DNA from: Microbacterium sp. JZ31
Lineage (GTDB): Bacteria > Actinomycetota > Actinomycetes > Actinomycetales > Microbacteriaceae
Length of the DNA stretch: 64,000 bases
Direction: 5' to 3'
NCBI RefSeq assembly: GCF_016805985.1
Contig: NZ_CP017661.1
Location: forward strand, 1,860,001-1,924,000
A program made the position numbers and the translations under genes. Under the pieces are notes generated by a model. It saw only the letters and a program-made list of their open reading frames with translations. It had not been told where the DNA came from and made no database searches. Position 1 is the first letter of the stretch. Every line of letters starts with the position of its first letter. This document shows, in pieces, positions 1 to 9,155 of the stretch.

Positions 1-665
1 TCGAGCGTGGTGTCCCTCGCGATCCCCGCCTCCTCGAGCGCATCGTGATAGCCCGCCAGACGCAGCCGGCTGGTCGCGGTGGCCCGCTCGGGGTCACGGT
101 CGCCGCCGACCACGGCGATCCGTCGCGCGCCCCGCTCGATCACGTGCCGCGTGATGTCGCGAGCGGCGCCGCGGCTGTCGATGCCCACGTGATCCGTCTG
201 CGGCTCCTCCACCTCCCCGATCAGGACCACAGGCGGCAGGTGCTCGGCCCCGGCGACGGCGCTGTCCTCGAGACGGATCGGATTCAGGATCAGCCCGTCC
301 ACGAGATGGGCACGCGCGCGGGACAGCAGCGCGTACTCCCGCCCCGGTTCGGCTGCCGTCTCCTCCACCTGCAGGGCGAAGCCGCGCTCGTGTGCGACCT
401 CGACGAGGCAGTGCAGCAGCGCCCCGGAGAACGCCGTCGCGAGGTCCGGCAGCGCGGCCGCGATCGTGCCGGATCGCCCGTTGCGCAGGCCGCGGGCGCT
501 GAGATTGGGCACGAACTGCAGCGTGTCCATCGCGGCCTGGACGCGCGCGACGGTGTCGGGGCGCACGAAGGTCGTGCCCGTGACGACGTTCGACACCGTC
601 TTGGGCGACACGCCCGCCAGCAGCGCCACGTCCTTCATGGTGGCGCGCCCGGTCCTCCCCGCCAT
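1..665 (-). CDS. LacI-family transcriptional regulator (3' end beyond window)
   Basis: DNA-binding sugar-responsive repressor of the LacI/GalR type, incomplete because the C-terminal part lies outside the window. The N-terminus carries the family helix-turn-helix (MKDVALLAGVSPKTVSNVV, about residues 10-28), followed by a hinge (FVPNLSARGLRNGRSGTIA) and the first half of the periplasmic-binding-like sensor domain. The start used is the ATG at 665; an ATG at 638, directly before KDVALLAG, is also possible. It lies 38 nt after the thiamine operon on the same strand but has no evident link to it. Its ligand cannot be read from this fragment. Family assignment is secure; the target is unknown. Confidence 0.93.
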   Translation of the reverse strand, partial: MAGRTGRATMKDVALLAGVSPKTVSNVVTGTTFVRPDTVARVQAAMDTLQFVPNLSARGLRNGRSGTIAAALPDLATAFSGALLHCLVEVAHERGFALQVEETAAEPGREYALLSRARAHLVDGLILNPIRLEDSAVAGAEHLPPVVLIGEVEEPQTDHVGIDSRGAARDITRHVIERGARRIAVVGGDRDPERATATSRLRLAGYHDALEEAGIARDTTL

Positions 666-703
666 CGGGCCAGGATATCCCCGAGGATCGGGCGCGCGTG
701 TCG

Positions 704-2209
704 TCAGGTGAGCGCGGAGGCCCGCGACGGCGAGGTCGGCGCGGCGAAGAACGCGAGCTCGTGGGCGGACGAGATCCGGAACGCCTCGCGCATGGCTGCT
801 CGCCTGTGCTCCCCTTCCGCGGCCGCGACGCGTGCCACGATGTCGATCGCTCGCCGCGTCGAGGCCGCGAACGCTTCGTCGGCGTAGGTGTCGAGCCAGG
901 ACACGTATGGATGCTCGGGATGCGAAAGGGCGCTCAGCCTCGTTCCGACATCCTGGTAGAGCCAGAAGCACGGCAGCAGCGCCGCGATCAGGACCGCGTA
1001 ATCGCCGCGGGCGGCGCAGGCGAGGAGATGATCGAGATACGCGGTCGTCGTCTCGCTGGGGCGGACGGCCTCGAGCGCGTCGGGTGTGAGCCAGCTCTCG
1101 TGCAGCTGCAGCTCCGCCGCGATGGCCCCCTGCGCGGCTCCGGCCCAGAACGCCTGCTCGTCGGGTGTCGGCGCGAGGCCGCTGGCCGCCGCGAGCACGC
1201 GGGAGTAGTCGCGGAGGTAGAGCGCGTCCTGCGCGAGGTACCAGAGGAACGCGCTGCGGTCGAGAGTGCCGTCTCCCAGTCCCTGGAGGAAGGAGACCTC
1301 GTCGATCCCCGCTCGGATCTCCCGGATGTCCTCCCACCAGTCGGTCTCGACCTCGTCCGCGGTGGGGCGGGTGACGGTGCCGCCGCGTTCCCAGAGGCCG
1401 GCGAGATGGCTGACCGGTCCGTGACCCGAGCCGACCTCGAGGCTCGCGCCGTGGCGGATGCTCTCGGCGAGCCAGCGCTTGGACTCCCCCACCGCTTCGA
1501 TCCAGTCGCTCGAGCGCGCGTACCGGGCCGCGAGCGCGGAGGACAGCGAGCAGCCGGTGCCGTGCGTGTTCGTCGTGTCGATGCGGACGCCGGGGAACTC
1601 GGCGACCGCGACCGCCTCTCCGCGCGCATCGACGAGGGCGTCGGGCAGATCGGCTCCCGCGAGGTGCCCGCCCTTCGCGAGCACGCGCACGCCGTAACGC
1701 GCGGAGACGCGCGCCGCCTGCGCCACGACCGCCGTCCAGTCGTCCGCCGTCGGCTCATCGGCGAGGATCGCCAGCTCCGGGATGTTCGGGGTGAGCAGGT
1801 GAGCGCGCGAGCTCAGCTGGCGCAGCGCCTCCTCGGCGTCCTCATCGAGCAGGCGGTCGCCGCTCGTGGCGACCATCACCGGGTCGAGCACCACCACCGG
1901 CGGGTCGACGCGATCGAGCCACTCCCGAACGGCGCGAATGACGTCCGCCGTGGCGAGCATCCCGATCTTGACCGCGTCGATCTCCACGTCGTCGGACACC
2001 GAATCGAGCTGCTCGGCGAGGAAGGCGACCGGTGGCACGTGCACCGAACGGACGCCGCGCGTGTTCTGCGCGACGAGCGCGGTGACCACCGCCATGCCGT
2101 AGCCGCCGTTCGCGGCGATGCTCTTCAGATCCGCCTGGATGCCCGCGCCACCGGTCGGGTCGGTGCCCGCGATGCTCAGCACCCGGGGCACGCGCCGCGG
2201 CCCGGTCAC
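704..2209 (-). CDS. thiD: Bifunctional HMP kinase/HMP-P kinase (ThiD) fused to TenA
   Basis: Cytoplasmic fusion of about 501 aa for thiamine salvage. Residues about 1-270 are ThiD, which phosphorylates 4-amino-5-hydroxymethyl-2-methylpyrimidine twice: the substrate loop GTDPTGGAGIQADLK and the anion-hole motif NTHGTGCS are visible. Residues about 285-495 are TenA, a helical thiaminase II-like domain that hydrolyses aminopyrimidine breakdown products to HMP; PCFWLYQDVG holds the expected active-site Cys, and FRISSAHELAFF near the end holds the conserved Glu. I chose the GTG at 2209 because it overlaps the thiE stop as GTGA; a GTG at 2224 would lengthen the overlap. Fused, the two activities produce HMP from degraded thiamine and phosphorylate it in one polypeptide. 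Confidence 0.95.
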   Translation of the reverse strand: MTGPRRVPRVLSIAGTDPTGGAGIQADLKSIAANGGYGMAVVTALVAQNTRGVRSVHVPPVAFLAEQLDSVSDDVEIDAVKIGMLATADVIRAVREWLDRVDPPVVVLDPVMVATSGDRLLDEDAEEALRQLSSRAHLLTPNIPELAILADEPTADDWTAVVAQAARVSARYGVRVLAKGGHLAGADLPDALVDARGEAVAVAEFPGVRIDTTNTHGTGCSLSSALAARYARSSDWIEAVGESKRWLAESIRHGASLEVGSGHGPVSHLAGLWERGGTVTRPTADEVETDWWEDIREIRAGIDEVSFLQGLGDGTLDRSAFLWYLAQDALYLRDYSRVLAAASGLAPTPDEQAFWAGAAQGAIAAELQLHESWLTPDALEAVRPSETTTAYLDHLLACAARGDYAVLIAALLPCFWLYQDVGTRLSALSHPEHPYVSWLDTYADEAFAASTRRAIDIVARVAAAEGEHRRAAMREAFRISSAHELAFFAAPTSPSRASALT

Positions 2210-2859
2210 GACGCCGCTCCCCACGCCGCGCGCAGCTCGCGGGCGGCGGACGCGGGGTCGGGGGCGGAGCAGATCGCCGAGACGACGGCCGCTCCGGCGG
2301 CACGTGCCGAGCGCATGGCCGGAAGGTCGGCTCTCGTCACTCCCCCGATCCCGACCGCGGGCAGTGCGCTCTCGGCCACCAGCGCGGCGAACCGGGCGAG
2401 CCCCAGCGGCTCCGGCGCATCCTTCTTCGTCGCCGTCGCATGCACGGCTCCGATTCCGACGTAGCCCACTCCGGCGGGACTCGCGGCGGCGAGACGCAGC
2501 TGCTCCGGTGTGGATGCGCTCAGGCCGATGACGGCATCCGGGCCGACCATCCGGCGCACCGCCGTCACGGGGAGGTCGGACTGGCCGACGTGCACACCGG
2601 CCACCCGGGCTCCGGCGTCCCGTGCGGCGAGGAACACGTCGACGCGGTCGTTCACCAGGAGCGCCACCTCGGCAGGCAGCGCCTCGGCGATGCGCAGCAC
2701 CGTGTCGAGGAACGCCCGGGCGGACGCATCCTTCTCGCGCACCTGCACCGCCGTCACGCCGCCTCGTGCGGCCGCCTCCACCAGCTCGACCAGGTCGTGC
2801 CCGGCCGCCTCTGCCAGGCGCGCATCCGTCACGAGGTACACCGACAGATCGACGTTCAC
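2206..2859 (-). CDS. thiE: Thiamine-phosphate synthase
   Basis: Joins HMP-pyrophosphate and THZ-phosphate to form thiamine monophosphate in the cytoplasm. The product is about 217 aa, normal for the family, and has a TIM-barrel pattern with [23 protein letters not shown], the phosphate loop [15 protein letters not shown] and the C-terminal AVGIGGVT loop. The GTG start at 2859 overlaps the thiM stop by 4 nt and the stop overlaps the likely thiD/tenA start by 4 nt, so the three genes are translationally coupled. It takes its two substrates from its neighbours ThiD and ThiM. Confidence is high. Confidence 0.95.
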   Translation of the reverse strand: MNVDLSVYLVTDARLAEAAGHDLVELVEAAARGGVTAVQVREKDASARAFLDTVLRIAEALPAEVALLVNDRVDVFLAARDAGARVAGVHVGQSDLPVTAVRRMVGPDAVIGLSASTPEQLRLAAASPAGVGYVGIGAVHATATKKDAPEPLGLARFAALVAESALPAVGIGGVTRADLPAMRSARAAGAAVVSAICSAPDPASAARELRAAWGAAS

Positions 2860-3665
2860 GACAGCTCGGCCCGGCGGCGAAGCGTCGCTGCGTCGAGGGC
2901 GGCGAGCGCGTCGAGGAACGCCCCCGAGAAGCTGCCCGGCCCGGACGCGCGTTCCGCGGCGAGCTCGGCGGCGACCGTGTACACCGCGATCGCGGCGACC
3001 GTCGTGGCGAACCGGTCGTCGTGCACGGCGGCGAAGGCGGCGAGGACGGCGCCGAGCGCGCAGCCGCCGCCGGTGATCCTCGTCAGCAGTGCGTCCCCGT
3101 TGGCGATCCTCACGACGTCCCGTCCGTCCGTAACCACGTCCACGGGACCCGAGACCGCGACGATCCCCCCAATGCGCTCCGCGAGCGACAGGGCGGACGG
3201 GAGGGCGGCATCCACCCCGTCGGCGGCGTCCACGCCGCGCCCGCCCGCGCCCGCCCCGGTCACCGCGATGATCTCCGAGGCGTTCCCCCGCACCACGGCC
3301 GGGCGCAGGTCGCGCAGGGCATGGCTGAGCGGGGTGCGCACCGGCAGGGAGCCGACGGCGACCGGATCGAGCACCCACGGCGTTCCGGCGTCGTTCGCCG
3401 CCGCCACGGCCTCGCGCATCGCCTCCCGCTGCTCACCGGTCGGTGTTCCGAGGTTCACGAGGAGTCCGGATGCCACGCCCGCGAACGGGCCGGCCTCGCC
3501 GGGGATGTCCACCATCGCGGCCGATGCGCCGAGGGCAAGGAGGACGTTGGCGGTGAAGCCCGTCACCACACTGTTGGTGATGCACTGCACGAGAGGCGCC
3601 TGAGCGCGCACCTCGTCCAGAGCGGAGCAGGCGAAATCGAGCAGGTTTTCCGGCGTGCGCGTCAT
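2856..3665 (-). CDS. thiM: Hydroxyethylthiazole kinase
   Basis: Phosphorylates the salvaged thiazole moiety (4-methyl-5-hydroxyethylthiazole) using ATP. About 269 aa with ribokinase-like family motifs: [20 protein letters not shown] at the N-terminus, [18 protein letters not shown] and the nucleotide/catalytic segment [14 protein letters not shown] with its conserved Cys. Two ATGs are possible, 3674 and 3665. The purine-rich GAAGGG that closes the upstream TPP riboswitch is 9 nt from the 3665 ATG but directly abuts the 3674 ATG, so 3665 is preferred. It is the first gene of thiM-thiE-thiD/tenA, a salvage operon; thiC and thiG are not in this window. Confidence 0.95.
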   Translation of the reverse strand: MTRTPENLLDFACSALDEVRAQAPLVQCITNSVVTGFTANVLLALGASAAMVDIPGEAGPFAGVASGLLVNLGTPTGEQREAMREAVAAANDAGTPWVLDPVAVGSLPVRTPLSHALRDLRPAVVRGNASEIIAVTGAGAGGRGVDAADGVDAALPSALSLAERIGGIVAVSGPVDVVTDGRDVVRIANGDALLTRITGGGCALGAVLAAFAAVHDDRFATTVAAIAVYTVAAELAAERASGPGSFSGAFLDALAALDAATLRRRAELS

Positions 3666-3673
3666 GCGCGACA

Positions 3674-3745
3674 TCCCTTCGCTAGTACGAACTAGATCAG
3701 GTTCGACGGGTGTGATCTCAGCCCCGCAGGGCACCCCGTGTCACG
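3674..3745 (-). ncRNA. TPP riboswitch (THI element)
   Basis: Read on the minus strand, the leader of thiM contains the conserved THI-box segments in order: GGGGTGCCC, the CTGAGA pyrimidine-sensor loop (in GGGGCTGAGATCACACCC), CCTGATCTAGTT, and the closing GCGAAGGGA. These form the P2/P3 and P4/P5 arms that bind HMP and pyrophosphate. The last segment doubles as the thiM ribosome binding site, so control is probably translational: TPP binding would hide GAAGGG. No separate terminator hairpin is visible between the aptamer and the gene. The aptamer class is firmly recognised; the mechanism is inferred. Confidence 0.95.
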
Positions 3746-3756
3746 TGTTGGGCTCC

Positions 3757-3762
3757 AGGCTA
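3757..3762 (-). promoter_or_regulatory. Likely -10 box of the thi operon
   Basis: TAGCCT on the minus strand, of the actinobacterial TAnnnT type. It is followed about 11 nt later by the first base of the TPP aptamer, so transcription would begin at the 5' edge of the riboswitch. No convincing -35 is visible. Confidence 0.55.
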
Positions 3763-3909
3763 CCCGCATCGCCCGGCGCGCGTACGACGGCAGAGGACGC
3801 CCGGCGAGACGAGACGGCACGCGGGCGGCCGATCCTCCTGCGGCCACTCCGGTTCAGCGGGGTCGCGTCACTCGCCTCCCCGAGCGCGCCCCGCCCGCCG
3901 CCGGAGGCG

Positions 3910-6900
3910 TCACGACCCGCCCGGCGGGGTGTTGTCGACGGTCACTTCGACCTTGAGAGTGGATTCGCCGCCCGACACGCTGCTGGCGGAGAGCAGCAGG
4001 TAGTACCTGCCGTCCGGCACCGCCTCCCACTGCGCCGGAATCGTCAGCGAGTCGGTCGTGGGCATCCACTGAGAGCCCTCGATCGTCGGCACCCGGCGTC
4101 CCGCTGCCGTGTACAACTGCGCGTGATACGCCTGCGGATCGTTGTCGGCCACCGTCATCGTGACCTCCCCCACGCCCCGCACACACGCACCCTCAGCCAC
4201 GCTCGACGTGATCACCGGAGGTGGCTCCGCCCTGAAGGAGTAGGCGCCACCGGCGGCGACACGGTAGACGTCGTAGCCGTCCTCCGTGCGCAGGTGGGTG
4301 GATCCCGCGGAGCCGTCGGTGCCGTCTCCGTCGGCTCGCGGCACCCAGACCTCGCCGGCGGTGCCGTCGGGAGCGGGGACATGGAGATCCAGCACGCCGT
4401 CCTTCTTCGCCCACGACACGTCGATCGCGCCGTGCGGCGTGGGCACGCTGCCCTTGCTCCAGTCGAGATCGGCCGGGTGCGGCTTCACCGACCACGTGGC
4501 GAATCCGGGTTCGACCGGCTGGACGCCCAGCAGGTAGGCCGACATCCCCCACGTCGGGCCGCTCGCCCAGCTGTGCGCGAGGCTCTTGTACGCGTCGGTG
4601 AGGTCTCCGTTCTGCTGATGGTTCTCCCAGAACGCGCCCGTGTAGAACGGGTTGGAGGGATCCGCCATCCGCGCCCACAGCGTCTTGATGAGCGTGAGCG
4701 CGTCATCCGCGTTCCCGGCTTCGAAACGCGCCGCCAGCTCGAATCCCGAGATGTGCGTGCTGATCAGAGTCGCGTTGTTCGCCTCCGACGAGAACGGCTG
4801 CGGGCCCTGCTCGCCCCAGAGGTTCGCCTTGAGATACGCGAGGATCCCGTCGACCCTGTCATCTGGTGCGACTCCCCACAGGATCGCCATGACGTTCGCG
4901 TCCTGGGGCACGGCGTCGCCCGATCGGCCGTTCGTGTCGACGTCCGACGTCTTGTAGACGCCGCGGGCCGAATCGAACAGGGTGTCGTTGATCGCCTTCT
5001 TGACCTGTGCCGCCCGCGACTCCCACGCCGCCTTGTCGGCCGCCCAGGTCGCCGCTGCGGGATCGTCCGGGTCGTTCTCGATCAGGTGACGGGCCAGCCA
5101 GGCCGCCTCGGTCAAGGCACGGTAGTACAGCACGTTGGTCGCGGTGACGGTGCCTGCTCGTCCGCCGTCGTAGAAGTCCCAGTCCCGCCCGTCGGCGTCC
5201 GTCGTCACGATCAGGCCATCGGGGTTCGCCTGGCTCCGGTTGTAGTCCATTTGCGCCTTCAGGCGGTCGTACTGCTCGATGCCGAACGTCAGATCGCCCG
5301 AGTACCGGAAGTAGTCGACGACGCCGATCGGGAAATAGAGGGAGTAGGCGGTGGAGTAGAAATCCGCCGTCGGCGGCGTGCTCGTCCAGTTCGCGGACTC
5401 GCCCGGCACCGATCCGTCCGTCGCTTGGCGCGCGCCGAGGACATCGATCGAGTTGCTGACGTAGTCGGATCCCTGCGCCCCGTATCCGAACGCGGTGTAC
5501 GTCGAGCGCCCCGCGTTGAACAGGTCGCCGGCCCAGATGCGGCGGTCGCGCTTGGCACCGTCGAGGATCACCGGGAAGGTGCTGCTGTTCTGGGCGCCCG
5601 CCGGAACCATGTTGGTGTCGACCGTATAGGCCCCGGTGTACCAGATGTCGTTCAGCGTCTCATCGCTGGAGAGGAACCATCCCCGATAGTCGTCGGCGGC
5701 ATAGTTCGGGAACTTCGATTCAACCCCGACCTTCGAGATGGTGACGGTGCCCGGGGTCGTGAGCGTCACCGCGTGGAAGCGGATGCCTCCTTGGAGTGCG
5801 TTCGCGGGCGTGATGTAGGTGCCGGCGCCCGTCACCTCGAAGACGCTGTTCCGCGGCGATCCCACGCCGGCGCCGAGAAAACCCGCATCGTCACCGGCCG
5901 CGACGCCGGGCGTGCTGGACACCGGGGCGTCCGCAGGGTGGGACCTCCCGAGCGGTTCGACTTCCACACCGCTGCGAGGAGTGCGGACGGTGGTCCCCGC
6001 CGGGAACGCCTCCGTCACCGCGGGAGCGAAGGACACTCCGGTGCCGTCGAACACGACGGGCGCGCCCGCCGGCTGCGCCGCCCTCAGCGGCGTGATTCCG
6101 AGGTCCGAGCCCGCCGGCCCCTGCGTGCCGACGCTCGTCACCGTGACCGATTCGCCGTTCACGGCGAGGACGTCGCCGGCCTGCCACCGGGATCCCGAAC
6201 CGAGCTTGATGTTCGTGTCGCCTGCGGCCGCGGCGACGGCGAGGGTCGTCCTGCTGGAGGGACGCCCCACCTCGGTCACCGTCGCGGACTGCAGCGCAGC
6301 ACCGGTTCCGATCAGCAGCTCCGACCCCACGGAGAAGTCCTCGGTGTCCGTCACCTCGACGTGCGTGGCGCCCGCGGCGATCGGCGCGATCGCCGTCGAG
6401 GTCTGGGCCGCGAGTCCGACGGAGACGATCTCGACCGTCTCCTGGTCGTCGCCCGAGCCGATCACCAGGGACTGCCCCGGGCTGAGGTGAGAGGTGCTCG
6501 TGGGGTGCACCGTGTCGTCGCCGGCGGCGGCCGGCTTCACGAGGCGCGATTCGTACTTCCGGATGACGTACCTCAGGCTCTCGCTGTACGCCATCTGTAT
6601 GCCGACCGTGCCGGAGGTCGATTCCGCGGTGAAGTACGGGAGGCCGCCGACGATCGGACCGTAGTCGAGGATCACGTGCGGCGCGTGTCCTTCCCCGTCC
6701 CAGGTGAGTGTCGCCGAACCGGTGCCTTCGGCGACGAGCGCGGTCGCGTTCGCGACGTCACCGGACACGCCGGCGACGACCTCGGGAACGAGGTCGGTCT
6801 CGCCGGTGCCCAGCACCTCGTCCTGCCACTCGGATGGGCCGGCAGCAGCGGGCAGCGCGCTGCCGGTCGACATCGCGAGTGCGGCGACCAGTGCTCCGAC

Positions 6901-6981
6901 AGCTCCGACCGAGGCGCCCCGTCTCACGACCTTCGTGCGTAGCGCGCCGTGAGGCCGACGCGCAGGGGATGGCGAACGCAT
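3910..6981 (-). CDS. Secreted GH78-type alpha-L-rhamnosidase-like glycoside hydrolase
   Basis: Large exported enzyme (about 1023 aa). A twin-Arg-like basic N-terminus, a hydrophobic core and ALPAAAG form a signal peptide over about residues 1-48. Residues about 160-330 hold three similar short beta repeats (SPGQSLVIGSGDDQETVEIV; FSVGSELLIGTGAALQSATV; WQAGDVLAVNGESVTV). The catalytic six-hairpin domain (about 430-870) is recognised by DGAKRDRRIWAGDLF and the tryptophan/acid-rich LTDAYKSLAHSWASGPTWGM, as in alpha-L-rhamnosidases that release terminal rhamnose from glycans. A C-terminal beta domain follows (about 920-1020). The start at 6981 has GAAGGAGAC immediately upstream. No LPXTG anchor is visible, so the protein is probably released. 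Substrate is inferred from family only. Confidence 0.8.
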   Translation of the reverse strand: MRSPSPARRPHGALRTKVVRRGASVGAVGALVAALAMSTGSALPAAAGPSEWQDEVLGTGETDLVPEVVAGVSGDVANATALVAEGTGSATLTWDGEGHAPHVILDYGPIVGGLPYFTAESTSGTVGIQMAYSESLRYVIRKYESRLVKPAAAGDDTVHPTSTSHLSPGQSLVIGSGDDQETVEIVSVGLAAQTSTAIAPIAAGATHVEVTDTEDFSVGSELLIGTGAALQSATVTEVGRPSSRTTLAVAAAAGDTNIKLGSGSRWQAGDVLAVNGESVTVTSVGTQGPAGSDLGITPLRAAQPAGAPVVFDGTGVSFAPAVTEAFPAGTTVRTPRSGVEVEPLGRSHPADAPVSSTPGVAAGDDAGFLGAGVGSPRNSVFEVTGAGTYITPANALQGGIRFHAVTLTTPGTVTISKVGVESKFPNYAADDYRGWFLSSDETLNDIWYTGAYTVDTNMVPAGAQNSSTFPVILDGAKRDRRIWAGDLFNAGRSTYTAFGYGAQGSDYVSNSIDVLGARQATDGSVPGESANWTSTPPTADFYSTAYSLYFPIGVVDYFRYSGDLTFGIEQYDRLKAQMDYNRSQANPDGLIVTTDADGRDWDFYDGGRAGTVTATNVLYYRALTEAAWLARHLIENDPDDPAAATWAADKAAWESRAAQVKKAINDTLFDSARGVYKTSDVDTNGRSGDAVPQDANVMAILWGVAPDDRVDGILAYLKANLWGEQGPQPFSSEANNATLISTHISGFELAARFEAGNADDALTLIKTLWARMADPSNPFYTGAFWENHQQNGDLTDAYKSLAHSWASGPTWGMSAYLLGVQPVEPGFATWSVKPHPADLDWSKGSVPTPHGAIDVSWAKKDGVLDLHVPAPDGTAGEVWVPRADGDGTDGSAGSTHLRTEDGYDVYRVAAGGAYSFRAEPPPVITSSVAEGACVRGVGEVTMTVADNDPQAYHAQLYTAAGRRVPTIEGSQWMPTTDSLTIPAQWEAVPDGRYYLLLSASSVSGGESTLKVEVTVDNTPPGGS

Positions 6982-7256
6982 GTCTCCTTCGAGAACTCGA
7001 GCATGAACATCCCCGCGTGCGGGAACCGCTGACGGGCCGGCGGACCACGCTTCGAGAGCATGACCCGAGTCGACCTTCCCGTCACGATAGGACGGACCAC
7101 ACTCACCGTGAGCCCCGTTCACCGAATGGCCTCACGCCGTTCGATTCCACCGTCGGCGGCGGCACCTGGCCGTGGACGCCCGAGAGCTGCGACCCTCGAC
7201 GGCTCCTCGCGGATAGCCTCACTGCAGGCACGACACCTGGACATAGAGGAGACCGC

Positions 7257-7418
7257 ATGAGCCACCCGAGTCGCTCGACCGCCATGGCGGTCCTGATCGT
7301 GGTCGCGATCCTCGTGTCGATCGCGGCCGTCGTCTTCTCCGGCGTGCTCGCCGTCTGGCTCGATCCCGACGATGAGGCGCCGGCGCCGGTTGCCGGTGCG
7401 TCGCTTCTCGCCGCGTGA
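7257..7418 (+). CDS. Small single-pass membrane protein
   Basis: A 53-aa product with a strong ribosome binding site (AGAGGAGAC) 4 nt before the ATG. It has a short polar N-terminus (MSHPSRSTA), one long hydrophobic segment (about residues 10-35, AVLIVVAILVSIAAVVFSGV) and a short acidic/Pro-rich tail. The gene ends 22 nt before a strong intrinsic terminator, which supports real expression. I do not recognise a family. It could be a small membrane regulator or an orphan; no partner gene is adjacent on this strand. Confidence 0.6.
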   Translation: MSHPSRSTAMAVLIVVAILVSIAAVVFSGVLAVWLDPDDEAPAPVAGASLLAA

Positions 7419-7440
7419 GCATCACCACATCGCACACGAG

Positions 7441-7466
7441 AAAACCCCCGCCGGAGCGGGGGTTTT
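7441..7466. terminator. Bidirectional intrinsic terminator
   Basis: Perfect hairpin: AAAACCCCC and GGGGGTTTT arms (9 bp) around an 8-nt loop. T-runs appear on both strands, so it can end the small membrane-protein gene on the plus strand and the tRNA-Gln transcript on the minus strand. Confidence 0.9.
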
Positions 7467-7473
7467 CTTGAAG

Positions 7474-7545
7474 CTGGGGTACCTGGACTCGAACCAAGAA
7501 CAACTGAACCAGAATCAGCCGTGTTGCCAATTACACCATACCCCA
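7474..7545 (-). tRNA. tRNA-Gln (anticodon CTG)
   Basis: A 72-nt cloverleaf on the minus strand. The acceptor arm TGGGGTA pairs with TACCCCA, the discriminator is G, the anticodon stem CTGA/TCAG encloses loop TTCTGGT (anticodon CUG, reading CAG), and the T-arm contains GGTTCGAGTCC. The 3' CCA is not encoded. It lies upstream of gltX on the same strand with about 330 nt between the tRNA start and the gltX start; the gltX body is on the 3' side in plus coordinates. Confidence 0.95.
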
Positions 7546-7633
7546 AGGGCGTCCGACCGAAGCCGTACCGAGGGTCTAGCCTACCCGACGGCGCTGGTGC
7601 CTCCAAACCGGACGCGTCCTCATGGCGTGTCGG

Positions 7634-9145
7634 CTACGACAGCTCCTCTACCAGGGCGACGAGACGGCGCACCGACTCGGCCTTGCCGAGCAGCTCCATC
7701 GACTCGAACAGCGGCGGCGAGACACGGCGGCCGGTGATCGCCACGCGCGGCGGACCGTAGGCGACGCGGGGCTTGAGGCCGAGGCCGTCGATCAGGGCGG
7801 CCGACAGCGCAGCCTGGATCGCGGCGGCGTCGAAGCTCTCCTCGGGCAGGGCCTCGAGCGCGTCGACGCACGCCTTCAGCACCTCGACCGCGTTCTCGGG
7901 AAGTCCCGCCCGCGCATCCTCGTCGTACGTGACGTACTCCGCGAACAGGAAGCCGAGCAGACCCGGTGCATCGCCGAGCAGCGGCAGGCGCTCCTGGATC
8001 AGCGGGGCCGCCTTCGAGATCAGCGCACGCTGCTCGTCGGTCGGGTTCTCCCCCACCACGCCGTCCTTGACCAGGTACGGCAGGATGCGCTCGGCGAAGT
8101 CAGCGGGCTCGAGCATGCGGATGTGGTCGCCGTTGATCGACTCGGCCTTCTTCTGATCGAAGCGGGCCGGGTTCGGGTTGACGTCGGCGATGTCGAACGC
8201 CGCCACGAACTCGTCGAGCGAGAACACGTCGCGGTCGGGGCCGATCGACCAGCCGAGCAGCGCCAGGTAGTTGAGCAGGCCCTCGGGCACGAAGCCGCGA
8301 TCGCGGTGCAGGAACAGGTCGGCGCGCGGGTCGCGCTTGGACAGCTTCTTGGTGCCGTCGCCGAGGACGAGCGGCATGTGACCGAAGCGCGGGATGAACG
8401 TGGTCACGCCGGCGTCGACGAGCGCGGCGTACAGCACGAGCTGGCGCGCGGTCGACGGCATGAGGTCTTCACCGCGCAGCACGTGCGTGATGCCCATGAG
8501 CGCGTCGTCGACCGGGTTCACGAACGTGTAGAGCGGGGCGCCGTTGGGGCGCACGATCACGAAGTCGGGGAACGACCCGGCGGGGAAGGTCACCTCGCCG
8601 CGGATCAGGTCGACGTACGTGATGTCCTCGTCCGGCACGCGCAGGCGCAGGGCGGGCCGACGCCCCTCGGCGCGGAACGCGGCCTTCTGCTCCTCGGTGA
8701 GGTCGCGATCGAAGTTGTCGTAGCCGAGCTGCTTGGCGCGGCCGTTGGCCTCGTTGCGCGCGTCGATCTCCTCCGCGTTGGAGAAGCTCTCGTACACCGC
8801 ACCCGACGCCTTGAGCTTCTCGAGCACCTCGAGGTAGAGGTCCGTGCGCTGCGACTGGCGATACGGCGCATGCGGGCCGCCGACCTCGACGCCCTCGTCC
8901 CAGTCGATGCGCAGCCAGCGGAGCGCGTCCAGCAGCTGCTGATAGCTCTCCTCGCTGTCACGCGCCGCATCCGTGTCCTCGATGCGGAACACGAGCTTGC
9001 CGCCGTGATGGCGTGCGTAGCCCCAGTTGAACAGGGCGGTGCGGATCAGGCCGACGTGCGGCAGACCGGTGGGCGAAGGGCAGAAGCGCACGCGCACGTC
9101 GGCGCCGGTGGCCGTCGTGGTGCGGGGATCGGGTGCAGAAGACAT
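7634..9145 (-). CDS. gltX: Glutamyl-tRNA synthetase
   Basis: Class I aminoacyl-tRNA synthetase charging tRNA-Glu (about 503 aa). The HIGH signature appears as [19 protein letters not shown] near residue 20-38 and the KMSKS loop as [10 protein letters not shown] near residue 260; the C-terminal helical anticodon-binding half is complete. The start at 9145 (MSSAPDPRT) places the catalytic core close to the N-terminus as in related enzymes. The gene lies 10 nt downstream of a LysR-type regulator. Whether the enzyme is discriminating (tRNA-Glu only) depends on whether the genome carries gatCAB, which is not in this window. Confidence 0.97.
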   Translation of the reverse strand: MSSAPDPRTTTATGADVRVRFCPSPTGLPHVGLIRTALFNWGYARHHGGKLVFRIEDTDAARDSEESYQQLLDALRWLRIDWDEGVEVGGPHAPYRQSQRTDLYLEVLEKLKASGAVYESFSNAEEIDARNEANGRAKQLGYDNFDRDLTEEQKAAFRAEGRRPALRLRVPDEDITYVDLIRGEVTFPAGSFPDFVIVRPNGAPLYTFVNPVDDALMGITHVLRGEDLMPSTARQLVLYAALVDAGVTTFIPRFGHMPLVLGDGTKKLSKRDPRADLFLHRDRGFVPEGLLNYLALLGWSIGPDRDVFSLDEFVAAFDIADVNPNPARFDQKKAESINGDHIRMLEPADFAERILPYLVKDGVVGENPTDEQRALISKAAPLIQERLPLLGDAPGLLGFLFAEYVTYDEDARAGLPENAVEVLKACVDALEALPEESFDAAAIQAALSAALIDGLGLKPRVAYGPPRVAITGRRVSPPLFESMELLGKAESVRRLVALVEELS

Positions 9146-9155
9146 CGGAACCAGC

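Noticed and set aside
2206..3378. Extended 390-aa form of ThiE
   Set aside because: The extra N-terminal part is out-of-frame thiM sequence; the GTG at 2859 overlaps the thiM stop and gives the normal family length.
3655..6942. A 1095-codon plus-strand open frame opposite the GH78 gene
   Set aside because: Same antisense GC artefact; the minus-strand protein has a signal peptide and a recognisable catalytic domain.
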